64,000 nucleotides of DNA from the NCBI GenBank assembly GCA_026874595.1, contig CM049308.1, positions 96,648,624 through 96,712,623 of the forward strand, in the 5' to 3' direction. The notes beneath the pieces were generated by a model that had not been told where the DNA came from, searched no databases, and saw only the letters and a program-made list of their open reading frames with translations. Of the stretch, positions 34,544 through 46,675 are shown one piece after another. The DNA is from Sipunculus nudus (Eukaryota; Annelida; Sipuncula; Golfingiida; Sipunculidae). How positions within the stretch are numbered: position 1 is the stretch's first letter; the number at the start of each line of letters is the position of its first letter. Both the position numbers and the translations under genes were made by a program.

Positions 34544-37500
34544 TTTTTAGCTCAGCTGACTATAAGTCATCTGAGCTATAGTCGTGGTCCATTGTCCGTC
34601 ATCCGTCCGTCTGTCCGTCCGTCCATCCGTCCGTAGATGTGGCACGTTTTGAAACCGTAAGAGCTAGGAATCCAAAATTCAGCTTAATGTTAGATGTCCC
34701 CAAGATCTCCTACCAAGCCGAAAACTGGGTCTTTGCGACTTCGTTCCTTTGAGAAATTAAGGAAAAACCTCAATTTTTTTATTAAAATCCTATTTTCACA
34801 CTTCAGGACTGCCTTATATCAAAACCACTCATCTGTTTTTCCTCATATTTACCATAAATATTCTTCTATATAGTTCCTATGTACATGCCAGAAATTAAGT
34901 CTGTTAAGTATAAATTCTTTAAGTTATGGGCCCAAACATAATGGACTTTGTAAAAAATCAGGAAAAATATTTACTCACTTAACATGAAAAATTTTGAAAC
35001 TAGAGTCTATTTTCCCAAGTATATAACTATGTTTAATTATGATTCAATTGTTTACCGAAAATTAGATCTGAATTTTGTAAATTTTTTAAGTAATTAGCAT
35101 AAAAATAAAATCAGAACCTTAAATTTTGCCCAACTTTGACCATGGCACGTTTTTTTTCTGTAAGTACCATTGATTTAATTTTCACAGCATGTATACATAA
35201 ACATTTAATTTGTTTAAATCTGAAATTTCGAAGTAAAAGCTTGAAAATTAAGCTAGTTATTGATTTTTTTCTTGAGGCTCTATTGTAGTCATTTGCTTTG
35301 ATTACAGATTACAGATGCAGGGTCCCACTCCAGGTCACTGGAAGTCAGCAATGCCAGGGTTTCTGATTTGTTACAGTCACTAGGGGAGATCCCCTGCTGT
35401 GACAGGTGTACAGTTATTCTCATATAACCACCCCAATCACCCCCCCAACCCCCCCCCCCCCCCAAACCCAACCCACCAAGTGTTCACTGTATCTCCTTAA
35501 TTGTAATGCTGTTTCCACTCTGATATGCAAAAACTTTCCTTGAAAAAGTAATTTAAGGTGTAATCCAGAAGATGCAATGTTGTGTAATGTAGCATTTTTA
35601 AAGAATCATTTTTCTTTTAAATGATTTTACCAATCATAATGGAACCCATCAGTGTGCTTAAATTATGATAAAATATGAAGCACATTATGGATAAATAAAG
35701 ACACAATTAGAAATTGAGAAGTCTAAATCAAGTATTTTTTTAGATATTTTTGTTTTGCAGATTTAAAAGATATATTTTTGTGGTAAAAAATAAATAAACA
35801 TTTGTATGCATGATATGGTGTTATCTGACAAGATTGGATTTATGATGATGCAATTGAGAATTATGAATCAATTTTTATATTCAGATATATATGTTATATT
35901 GAAAATGTATAGAAATATAAACTTAAATTAAAAAAAAATTAATGTGATAAAAAAATGAGGATTTATTACAAACATTTGTTCATTATTTTCCTGCATCAGC
36001 AGAATTTGAGATAGGCTTTGTTTGCCATGTTTTATGTTGTTAATTAGTTATATTTCAACTGTATACATTTCATAAAAAAAAACATTTAATAATATATATT
36101 TTACAAAAAAAAAGATTCTATTGAACAAATGTGTAAACTACTGAAAAGTCAATAGTTAATCGAAAAGCCAACTAATGATCATGGTAATTGTACAGATCAT
36201 TTGTTCACAAACTGCTCACATGCTTCAGTTTCAACATTAGGAAACACATGGTTAGGTCACAAAATATTATTTGCAACAATTTCTTGCTCATCAATACAAA
36301 CCAATCATATAAACCAACCATGGCCTTTATTACCTCTTCCTCTTACACTTTATCTCCATTTGATATTATTTTAGATTTTTACCTTCAAGGTTAACGTCAG
36401 CTGAGCACAGTGACTCAAGCACCATGTAACATATTGTTTACATCAAGCTAGTGTTATGCAGTTTGCAAGAGCTCAGCTCCCCAGCTTCAGCTCTAAGTTC
36501 CTTAAATTCGGCATACAGTTAGATGTCTCCAAAATCCCCTACCATGCCAAGAATTTGGTCACTAGGACTTAATACCTTCGAGATATTAATGAAAAACTTC
36601 ATTTTTCCATTAAAAACCCATTGTTACACTTCAAGACTGCCAAATATCAAAACCACTGATCTGACTTTAATCATAAATAATATACATATTTTTCAATCTC
36701 TATGCACATGCCAGAATGATGTCAGTATTGCGTAATTGTTTTAAGTTATGGGCCCAAACATAATGCACTTTGTAAAAAATCAAGAAATATATTTACTCCC
36801 TTAACAAGGGCATTGCTGAAGCTAGAGATTTTTTTGTCAGGGATGTAACATTATTTAATCAAGATTCAATTGAATACCCTAAATTAGTTCTTACTTTTTC
36901 AAATTTTTATTAGTATAAATATTAAAATTAGTACCTTAAATTTTGCCCAACTGTGACCATGGCACGTTTGTTTCCCGTGAGCACTGTTGATATTATTTTC
37001 ATATCATGCACACATAAGGATTTCAGCTTAGAAAGCTGAAAGAAATTGGCCAAAAATTGTAGCTTTTATTAATGTTTTTTATGAGACCCTGTCAGACTTT
37101 GGCTCTCTCCAGCCCCTCTTGAATCACCTGTATTATGCATGCTTGAGGCGAGGCATACATGGAATCCAGGCAGCTTATGGCCAGCCACAGTTGATCCAGG
37201 TGTCCAACCCAACTCATCTAGTAGTTTTAACCAACAACATAACAATAAACAATAAATTAATAAATTTTTATTGGTTTTTAATAACAAATTAAAGAAAAAT
37301 AGAAAAGGAATTTGTTAGTTTATAATAACAGGAAATTAACTTGCAGTTACTGATGATATAAGAATCTTGTATGGATGGGTAGAATGTCACATATTCCAAA
37401 TAACACCATGCAGTCACCTATGGCATTTTTCAGTTCATTTTTAATGATAAAGAAGTAAATCATATTATTCATTACTAATCATAAAGGATTATATGAAGGA

Positions 37501-38284
37501 AATTAATGATAGACAAAGATGCAGTTGATAATATTAATCTAGATTCCTACTGTGTCTAGTGTGTACATTGATGTGAAATTAGTCTAAATTGAATTTTTTA
37601 CAGTTATTTTTTAATATAAATAAAAGCCATAAAACCAGGTACTTATGATCATTATTTAAATGTGTGAATTTTGTATATTCTGGATTCTCAACATCATTGT
37701 TTGGTGAAAACTGAATAAATACCAGACATGGTGCAAATACTTTGTAATTGTATTTAAATACAAATATGATTATGTACTCCATTATAAAATTTCTTGCATA
37801 AAGAATGGGAATTCAGGTAAAAATGAAAGTATATGAATACTCGTGCAAATACTTTCAAAATGTATTCATGAATGCATTCATGAATATATTCTTTAATATT
37901 ATTTTAATAATCATATCAGTTATATTTCATTTTAAAAAATCATATGATTCTCTTATTATTTTTAATAAAAATTATATTTGGGACAATATTTGTAATTTTT
38001 TTAATAAATAGTTAAACTCTTATATTATATGTTCTGCTTATAAGTTATATGGCCAAGTCAAAATCTGTGTGACAGTAGTACTCCATTTGTTAATAAAATA
38101 AATGAAATCAATCCTCTTCCCTGTCTCCAAAGGTACTATCAAAATCATACATAAGCTAAACAACAACAACTCATAATACAGCTTATATTTATTACCACAC
38201 AAAACCAGCATGTGCCTCATTTCTAAAAAATATTTTTTTATCATATATAACAGCTGAGCGTCGTGACCCTTAGGTCCCTTGTTT
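34544..38284 (+). mobile_element. Hairpin-ended (HINE-like) repeat, long copy A
   Basis: Starts TTTTTAGCTCAGCTGAC with a hairpin (AGCTCAGCTGACT pairs with AGTCATCTGAGCT) and a TCCG run, and ends CAGCTGAGCGTCGTGACCC followed by CCTTGTT. The subterminal words AGCTCAGCTG and CAGCTGAGC are inverted partners. Such subterminal inverted repeats, a 3' hairpin and insertion at T-rich sites recall Helentron-associated elements (HINEs). This copy is chimeric: an internal end-like remnant at about 36390-36405 joins a segment also found at 57211-59055 and 49829-50218 to one shared with copies B, C and D. It contains a 15-C run (35449-35463). No coding capacity. Confidence 0.65.
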
Positions 38285-38349
38285 TTACTATAAAATGACA
38301 ACAATCATGTTAGTTCCTCAGCTGTGATTCCATCTAGTGTCCAAAAAAC

Positions 38350-39217
38350 TTGGTGTGTTTATTGATCACAATTGGATGCCCTACAGTAATCACCCTGTCT
38401 GTTTGTCTGTCTGTCCATCCGTTTATCCACACAAATTTGTTTCCAGATGATAACTCCTGGTTTGATTGACTTATCCTTTTCAAACTCGACTCACAAATGG
38501 TCCACCACTAAAGAAAGAACCTGTATGATTTTGGGTCATGAGGTCTAAGGTCAGGGTCACAAGACTTACTTATTTAAAAAGATTACGGCTGCATTTTAAG
38601 CCAAGCTTTTAATCCCAAACTTTCCATCTTGCACATTTAGCTGACTTGGCAGTACTTATGGGAGAGCATAAATGAATTTGGGGTCACAAGGTCAAAGGTC
38701 AAGGTCACAGGGGCCATCTGTTCACAAGTTAGTTTCCCGATGATACCTCCAGTTGAGTTTGACATATTGGTTTCAAACTTAACTTATTTATGGCTCACAA
38801 CAAATATAAGAACCCTGTTGATTTTAGTGTCCAAAGGTCAAAGTTCAAGGTCACAGGACCCATTTCTTTAAGAGGAATTTATATGCATTTCAAGCCAAAC
38901 TTTTCATCACAAACCTTCCATCTTCAAGATATTACTCACCTGCTGATAGGGGAAGATTCTTTTCCATTTGGGGTCAAAGGTAAAGGTCACAGCACCCATC
39001 CATTCACAAATTAGTTTATGGATGATAATTCTGCATTGGCTAGACAGATTGGCTTCAAACTTGATCTATTAATGACCCACCACTTAAGTAAGAACCATTT
39101 CGATTTTTAGGGTCCAGAGGTCAAAGGTGAAGGTTACACGACTGTCATTCTGAAAAATTTCTTCAAAATATACTTTCAGACAAATACAGCTGAGCGTTGA
39201 GACCCCTGGGTCCCTAG
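38350..39217 (+). repeat. 290-bp tandem units with AGGTCA repeats
   Basis: About three degenerate units, with TTTCAAACT-type blocks near 38475, 38769 and 39052. Each holds GGGTC(A) followed by AGGTCA-like half-sites and CAAGGTCACAG. The array ends with the HINE-like 3' end (CAGCTGAGCGTTGAGACCC) at about 39185-39217, so it is the interior of another HINE-like copy. The same unit recurs at 51270-52030. Confidence 0.75.
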
Positions 39218-42200
39218 GTTTTTAGCTCAGCTGACTGTAAGTCATCTGAGCTATAGCGATCACTCTTTGTCCATCGTCCGTCTGTCTGTTAACCTGGCAC
39301 AAATTGTAACCGCTGGACCTAGAATCTGTAACTTTACATTCTGAGAGGTCCATGAAAAATCTCCTTGGAAACCAGAAATTAGGTCTCTGTTACCCATATC
39401 CTTCGAGCTATAGGGCCCCAAAGTACCCCCCCAGATTATTAAAAAATTTCATACAAAAACTTCAATATCTCATTAACTACACCACTGATGGTCATGAATT
39501 TTTGCATACATATTGATAATGAGAATTTTCATCAGTTCCTGCAGACTGGTGGTGCCACCTGTATTTTTATATTTTTTATGAATTTTTTTCTCTATTTTTG
39601 AGACCTTTAAAAATGTGAACATCTGTTAACAGGGCACAAATCGTTAAAAATTTGACCTAGAATCTTCATTCTTGACACATTGATCATGAGATCAGTGTCT
39701 GCAGACTGGTGGCCCCACCTGTATTTTTCAAGTTTTTACGAATTTTTTCTCTTTTTTTGAGACCTTTAAAAATGTGAACATCTGTCAACAGGGCACAAAT
39801 TGTAAAGACTGGACCTAGAATCTTCATTCCTCACACAGTGGGAGACCTATGAAAAGTCTCCATGGAAACCTGAAATAAGGTCTCTGTTACCCATATCCTT
39901 TGAGCTATAGGACTCCGAAGTAGTATCCCTCAGAATTATGGACAATTTGATACAAAAGCTGAAGTATCTGAACAACTAATGCAGAGATCACCATGATTCT
40001 TTGCATGGATATTGATTATGGAGTGTTTCATCAGTTTCTGCAGACTGGTTGCACCACCTGTATTTGTTCGGGTTTTTACGAATTTTTTTCTCTATTTTTG
40101 AGACCTTTAAGGATGCTGTCATCTGTTAACGTGGCACAAATTGTTACATCAGGACCTAAAACCTTCATTCTTGTCATGCAAGGAGGCCCATGAAAAGTGT
40201 CTGTAGTAACCTGAACTTAGGTCTCTGTTACCCATATCCTTCAAGCTATAGGACTCCGAAGTATCCCTCAGAATAATGGACAATTTGATACAAAAGTTGA
40301 AGTATCTGAACAACTAATGCAGAGATCACCATGATTCTTTGCATGGATATTGACCATTAAGTGTGTTTAGCTCAGCTGACTATAAGTCATCTGAGCTATA
40401 GTCGTGGTCCATTGTCCGTCGTCCGTCCGTCTGTCCGTCCGTCCGTCCGTCCGTAGATGTGGCACGTTTTGAAACCGTAAGACCTAGGAATCCAAAATTC
40501 AGCATAATGTTAGATGTCCCCAAGATCTCCTACCAAGCCGAAAACTGGGTGTTTGCAACTTCGTTCCTTTGAGAAATTAAGGAAAAACCTCAATTTTTTA
40601 TTAAAAACCTATTTTCACACTTCAGGACTGCCTAATATCAAAACCACTCATCTGTTTTACCTCATATTTACCATAAATATTCCTCTATATAGTTCTTATG
40701 TACATGCCAGAAATTATGTCTGTATTATTTAATTTAAAAAAGTTATGGGCCCAAACATAATGCATTTTGTAAATATCAGAAAAGATATTTGATCACTTAA
40801 CACAAAAAATGTTAATGCTATGGACCTTTTTTCCAGTAATATAACTTTAATTAATCAAAATTAAATTGTATACCCAAAATTAGATGAAAATCTTTTAAAT
40901 TTTTTAAAATATTAATAAAAATAAAAAATTGGTACCTTAAATTTTGCCCAACTTTGACCATGGCACGTTTTTTTCCTGTAAGTACTGTGGATTTAATTTT
41001 CACAGCATGTTTTTGTTAGCATTTCAACTGTTAACACCAAAAATTTGAAACCAGTTGATCAAAAACTGAAGATTTTAATCAAGTTTTCAAGCACCATGTA
41101 ACATATTGTTTACATCAAGCTAGTGTTATGCAGTTTGCAAGAGCTCAGCTCCCCAGCTTCAGCTCTAAATTCGGCATACAGTTAGATGTCTCCAAAATGC
41201 CCTACCATGCCAAGAATTTGGTCACTAGGACATTCGAGATATTAATGAAAAACTTCATTTTTCCATAAAAAACCCATTGTTACACTTCAAAACTGCCTAA
41301 TATCAAAACCACTGATCTGACCTTAATCATAAATAATATACATATTTTTCATTCTCTGTGCACGTGCCAGAATGATGTCAGTATTGTGTAATTGTTTTAA
41401 GTTATGGGCCCAAACATAATGCACTTTGTAAAAAATCAAGAAATATATTTACTCCCTTAACAAGAGCATTGCTGAAGCTAGAGATTTTTTTGTCAGGGAT
41501 GTAACATTATTTAATCAAGATTCAATTAAATACCCAAAATTAGTTCTGAATTTTTCAAATTTTATTTAGTATAAATATAAAATTAGTCCCTTAAATTTTG
41601 CCCAACTGTGACCATGGCACGTTTGTTTCCTGTGAGCACTGTTGATATAATTTTCATATCATGCACACATAAGCATTTCAGCTTTTTAGTTTAGAAAGCT
41701 GAAAGAAATTGGCCAAAAATTGTAGCTTTTATTAATGTTTTTTATGAGACCCTGTCAGACTTTGGCTCTCTCCTGCCCCTCTTGAGTCACCTGTATGTTG
41801 ACCTTGTTGACCTTTCATCAAATTATGCACGCTTGAGGCGAGGCATACATGGAATCCAGGCAGCTTATGGCAAGCCACAGTTGATCCAGGTATCCAACCC
41901 AACTCATCTAGTAGTTTTAACCAAGAACATAACAAAAAACAATAAATTAATAAATTTTTATTGGTTTTTAATAACAAATTAAAGAAAAATAGAAAAGGAA
42001 TTTGTTAGTTTATAATAACAGGAAATTAACTTGCAGTTACTGATGATATAAGAATCTTGTATGGATGGGTAGAATGTCACATATTCCAAATAACACCATG
42101 CAGTCACCTATGGCATTTTTCAGTTCAATTTTAATGATAAAGAAGTAAATCTTATTATTCATTACTAATCATTAGGGATCATATGAAGGAAATTAGACAA

Positions 42201-43191
42201 AGATGCAGTTGATAATATTAATCTAGATTCCTGCTGTGTCTAGTGTGTACATTGATGTGAAATTAGTCCAAAATGAATTTTTTACAGTTATTTTTTAATA
42301 TAAATAAAAGCCATAAAACCAGGTACTTATGATCATTATTTAAATGTGTGAATTTTGTATATTCTGGATTCTCAACATCATTGTTTGGTGAAAACTGAAT
42401 AAATTCCAGACATGGTGCAAATACTTTGTAATTGTATTTAAATACTAATATGATTTTGTACTCCATTATAAAATTTCTTGCATAAAGAATGGGAATTCAG
42501 GTAAAAATGAAAATATATGAATACTCGTGCAAATACTTTCAAAATGTATTCATGAATGCATTCATGAATATATTCTTTAATATTATTTTAATAATCATAT
42601 CAGTTATATTTCATTTTAAAAAATCATATGATTCTCTAATTATTTTTAATAAAAAATTATATTTGGGACAATATTTGTATTTTTTTTAATAAATAGTTAA
42701 ACTCTTATATTATATGTTCTGCTTATAAGTTATATGGCCAAGTCAAAATCTGTGTAACAATAGTATTCCATTTGTTAATAAAATAAATGAAATCAATCCT
42801 CTTCCCTGTCTCCAAAGGTACTATCAAAATCATACATAAGCCAAACAACAACAACTCATAACACAGCTTATATTTATTACCACACAAAACCAGCATGTGC
42901 CTCATTTCTAAATAATATTTTTTTATCATATATAACAGCTGAGCGTCGTGACCCATAGGTCCCTTGTTATTAGTTTCTGCAGACTGGTGGAACCACCATA
43001 TTTTTTTTTAAAGTTTATGCAATTTTTCTCTATTTTTGAGATATATAAATACAGTCACAATCTTGGCCTTTTGGTTAATCTGTTTGATGCTTCAGTTGAA
43101 TGGGTATATACTACCATTCAGATGATAAAATTTCCTTTGGCAAATCTCTTCCCAGTCAGCTGAGTGTCATGACCCATGGGTCACTTGTTAT
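39218..43191 (+). mobile_element. HINE-like copy H, split by copy B
   Basis: Starts TTTTTAGCTCAGCTGACTG directly after the previous element and ends CAGCTGAGTGTCATGACCC...CACTTGTT at about 43156-43191. Copy B (40366-42967) interrupts it: the block ATGATTCTTTGCATGGATATTGA before B and TTTCTGCAGACTGGTGG after B are adjacent in its own upstream repeat. Inside are degenerate tandem blocks (GGTGGYGCCACCTGTATTT and GGCACAAATTGT). No ORF. Confidence 0.7.
40366..42967 (+). mobile_element. HINE-like copy B, nested in copy H
   Basis: 2.6 kb, with the same 5' hairpin and TCCG run, and the 3' end CAGCTGAGCGTCGTGACCCATAGG. Nearly identical to copies C and D over their shared length, so these are recent relatives. 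Short conserved ORFs occur in all copies only because the copies are alike; they are not conserved as protein. Confidence 0.75.
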
Positions 43192-43245
43192 GATTCTACA
43201 GGTGAAAACAGGAAAGTTATATAGAAAGGTATGGAGCAGACCAAA

Positions 43246-44386
43246 ACAGGGTTGGCCAGTAAGAGCCACCCCCAGCTTTAACGGCTGGCTAAAACCGGCT
43301 TTAGCGGGCCGGTCAATACTTCAAAAGTGGTTAATACTGGCTATTACTGGCTAATACTCCTCAATTGAATAAAAAAATGCCTTAAACCTAATAAACTACA
43401 ACAGTATTAATTTTAAAATGTTATTATTGTTATAAAAGCTTGTTCATTGTACATTGTGCCAGAAAAATACTTTGATGATTTAAAATGACACAAAGTCAGG
43501 ATTGTGACACAATAAGACAAATATACCAGTTTCACAAAGCAGTAATGAAACTGCAGGGGGAACCAAGGTTAACTTAGAGCATTAATATGCATGCTTTTAA
43601 CTGTAAAGATTTACAGTTGGTACAAATGTTTGACTTGTCAAATGACAAAAGTTCAAGGAGAAATGTCACAAATAAGGTGCTTCACTGTGCCAGTGTCATA
43701 AGAATCTCTCTGTGTCTGATAGCAGGCCACCAACTTGGTGGCCTATCACTAAATGTCACAGTTCATGTCACACACCAAGGCCTAATATCAAAGGTTTGTA
43801 CCGGAAAGGTTTTGATAATCAAAAGTTAAGATCAAATATGCAGCAATAATAAGCTAGCATGGAGTGTTAGTCAAGGCAAGACTGAAATTGACTTAAAACG
43901 GACTCTGATTTTGCTCATTTAATCTCCATCCCCATAACCTCAGGGTTAACAACTAAATTTCCTTTAATGATGCAAGTCAATATTGTAAAACAAACAATAA
44001 TTATCATGGAGCCATACAGTGGATCCAGTTTAGTGCTCAAGATCATATGAAGACTACCGTTAATTATGTTTGGTCACATAACTGTCTTGCTACCACCTGT
44101 CTATCTAGTAACCACATGGTTCACTGCACTAGTCAGTCGAGAGTTAGGCTTTGTGTCGGTTAACTTATATTACAGCCACTATGTTAAAGCCCATTTAAAA
44201 AGTGTACATTATGAATAATTTGTCAGATGACCACTATAAAACTTCAACTGCTTAAGCCTGAATAATAAAGAATGTTGTTTGAATGATTTGTCAGATGACC
44301 AGTACATTAACCAGTATTGACCAGTAAAAGCCAGTAATATGCCAGCCCAGACAATATGAGTAAAAGCCAGCTTTTGGCCAACCCTG
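43246..44386. mobile_element. hAT non-autonomous element, 1141 bp
   Basis: Ends are CAGGGTTGGCCA and its complement. GACCAAAA lies directly outside both ends (43238-43245 and 44387-44394), a perfect 8-bp target duplication. The 8-bp duplication and a CAGGG end fit the hAT superfamily. Inside each end, CTGGCTAAAACC/TACTGGCTAATACT-type words repeat as possible transposase sites. No transposase frame. Confidence 0.9.
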
Positions 44387-44394
44387 GACCAAAA

Positions 44395-46675
44395 CAGAAT
44401 TTATTAAACATATCAAAGAATGTGTATTATACAACAATTCAAATTAATATCATAAGAGACAGCAGAGGGCCAATTTTAGGGTCCAAATTTGGGTAATAGA
44501 TTATTTTCTGTAAATGTCCAGGACGTGGCACCCACTAAGAATTAACATGTCAAGAGAATGTGCATTACAGGGCACTTAACCTTACTCTTTGAAAAGATAA
44601 ATTTATTTCAAAGAAAAGTCAATCTTCTGCATAGTTTGAGGGAGATCACCCCAAACACTCACTGCATATCAGCCACCACATCCACAAGTGGCTTAAGGTA
44701 GACAAGTGACAGTGCACGAAACCAAGGCTACCATGATGCTCTGCTTATCCAGGTTTGCTCATTTATTATTCCATGTTTATCTTAAACTATCATAAATTAC
44801 TTTTTCGTGGCATGTCCACAACCATGTCACATGTCATCAAATTTTCCCACAAAATATATCACATTTGTGTAAATGACTTCAGTCAGGTTCGAATGTATTC
44901 TGTTGTACCAGTGAGGAAGGAAAAACGTAATTATGTTATGACTCAGTAGGGCTGTCTGGAACTTTGTTATTTTACGAAATGTGACAGTGTGCAAGTTCAA
45001 TGCTACCTTGTAGAAACCAGGGTTTTCATTCAGTTACTATTTAATAGATCATTTCCCAAGAGGGAATGTGCATCAAATCCAGGGTTTTGTGAAGAAATTT
45101 GTCATATTTATATCCCGCGGAAACTTGGTCACTTTCTTGAACTTTGTTGACCCGTTATAATACATTCATTTCTTAACATTGTCCATTAATAGAAGCTTGA
45201 CAAACATTGAATTTTTCGTGCTTGAGGAAAAGCTGCTTCATATTATTAATTATAACATGCTACTGGTTGTCTTGTAATTGAAGTGCCATGTGCGGGTCTC
45301 TGTGTATGTCAGTGTGCAAGTCAGTTGATAGCGTCCGCATTCACTGGACTCCTGAACATTTTAAGCAGTAAATATGGCACCATATGAAAAAAATCATCCT
45401 TGTTTTAATATGCATATTACTTGCTACTGAATGGCATTTAGCCAAGAAGGCACGTTCCCAGCATCCCTTGCGCTAGCGCTGTATACATACACAAATAAAC
45501 CCTGGGCTCTGGGATCTTGAGTACGTTAGTAAGCAACAGACACTGTCAGCAGCATCGACAATTATATCACTGCATACATGTTTCAAGTGAATTGCCAAGA
45601 TATTTTTGGCAAAAAAATACATTAAAACTTATGTTTTCAGGATTGGGAATTCCCTTCGGTCTGTCAGTTCCGCGATTCCGTCTGCGATCGTGGAAAATCA
45701 CTGGCTCTACTGTCAGAAGGGCTTTCATATATTCATTCCGTTAAAATCCCTGTGTCAGTGCTGCAAGGATAAACCATTTCTTACATATTATTGTTTCCCC
45801 AGACAAAGTCGGGATACTATGGTTTCATGACGGTCCCACCGCTGCTGCAGAAAAACCTTTTGAGCGGGATAACTCCAAAAATATTTCACTGATCTTTTTC
45901 AACTGTACATTTGTATAGATACAGGTAAGGGGACGAAGCCTATTTAATATGGGGTCGTGACCTATGCTAGGAGAGTGACCTTGACCTTGAAAAGGTCCAT
46001 TTTTGCTGAAAATAACACAAATTCTTGAATATCTCAAGTAAGCTTGCATGGACTGGTCCAAAAATCAAGGTGACCGAAGATCTTTGATAGCCTTGTGATA
46101 TACCAGAAACTGGTGGCGCCACCTATTATCCTTTTCTTGTTTTTACGCCTTTTAATACCCCCATAATTGCCACTGACAGTACTGTAAGCATTATAAGTCA
46201 AAAACTAATAGATTTCTTTCATATTATGCACATGTAGAGAGATGGGTTATGGGATGAGGTCTATTTACATTTGGGCCATGACCTTTACCATGAGAGTGGC
46301 CTTGACCTTTAATGTGTCCATATTTGGTGAAAATCACACACCTCTTATGATATCTCCAGTGTTGATAGCCATATGGATTTCAAACATGACTTATGTATGG
46401 CCCAACACTAAAGTAAGAACCCTATAGGTTCTAGGGTCACATCTTTAAAAAGATGGTGGATGCATTTTCAGCCAAACAATTCATCTCAGATCTTTCATCT
46501 TGCACATATAGTTCACAAGGTTAAAGGTGAAGGTCACAGGAGCCATCTGTCCAGAAATTAGTTTCTGGATGATAATTCCTGCTTTTATTGATGTACTAGC
46601 TGATAGACCCGGTATACCGGGCTTATTACCGGGGTAAGGGAGATTTATTAACTGAGATGTGAAATGTTGGCTCAT
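44395..46675. other. Mostly unique sequence with HINE fragments
   Basis: No gene recognised. A ZNF143-like site lies at 45455-45473. From about 45830 on there are fragments of the HINE-type interior (GTGACCTTGACCTTGAA, GGTGGCGCCACC at about 46111, one 290-bp-type unit at 46370-46560). CTAG plus the hairpin ACCCGGTATACCGGG at 46607-46630 resembles a Helitron 3' end on the minus strand, without a matching 5' end. Confidence 0.45.
45455..45473 (+). promoter_or_regulatory. ZNF143/THAP11-like promoter motif
   Basis: TTCCCAGCATCCCTTGCGC closely resembles the ZNF143 (Staf) and THAP11 site TCCCAGCATGCCTTGCG found in many animal promoters. It lies in non-repetitive sequence about 8 kb upstream of the AKT-like exon. 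It could mark that gene's promoter, but no transcript evidence exists here. Confidence 0.3.

Noticed and set aside
46605-46632. Helitron 3' end (CTAG plus hairpin ACCCGGTATACCGGG)
   Set aside because: No matching 5' TC end was found to the right before copy C begins, so it is noted only as a possible remnant.
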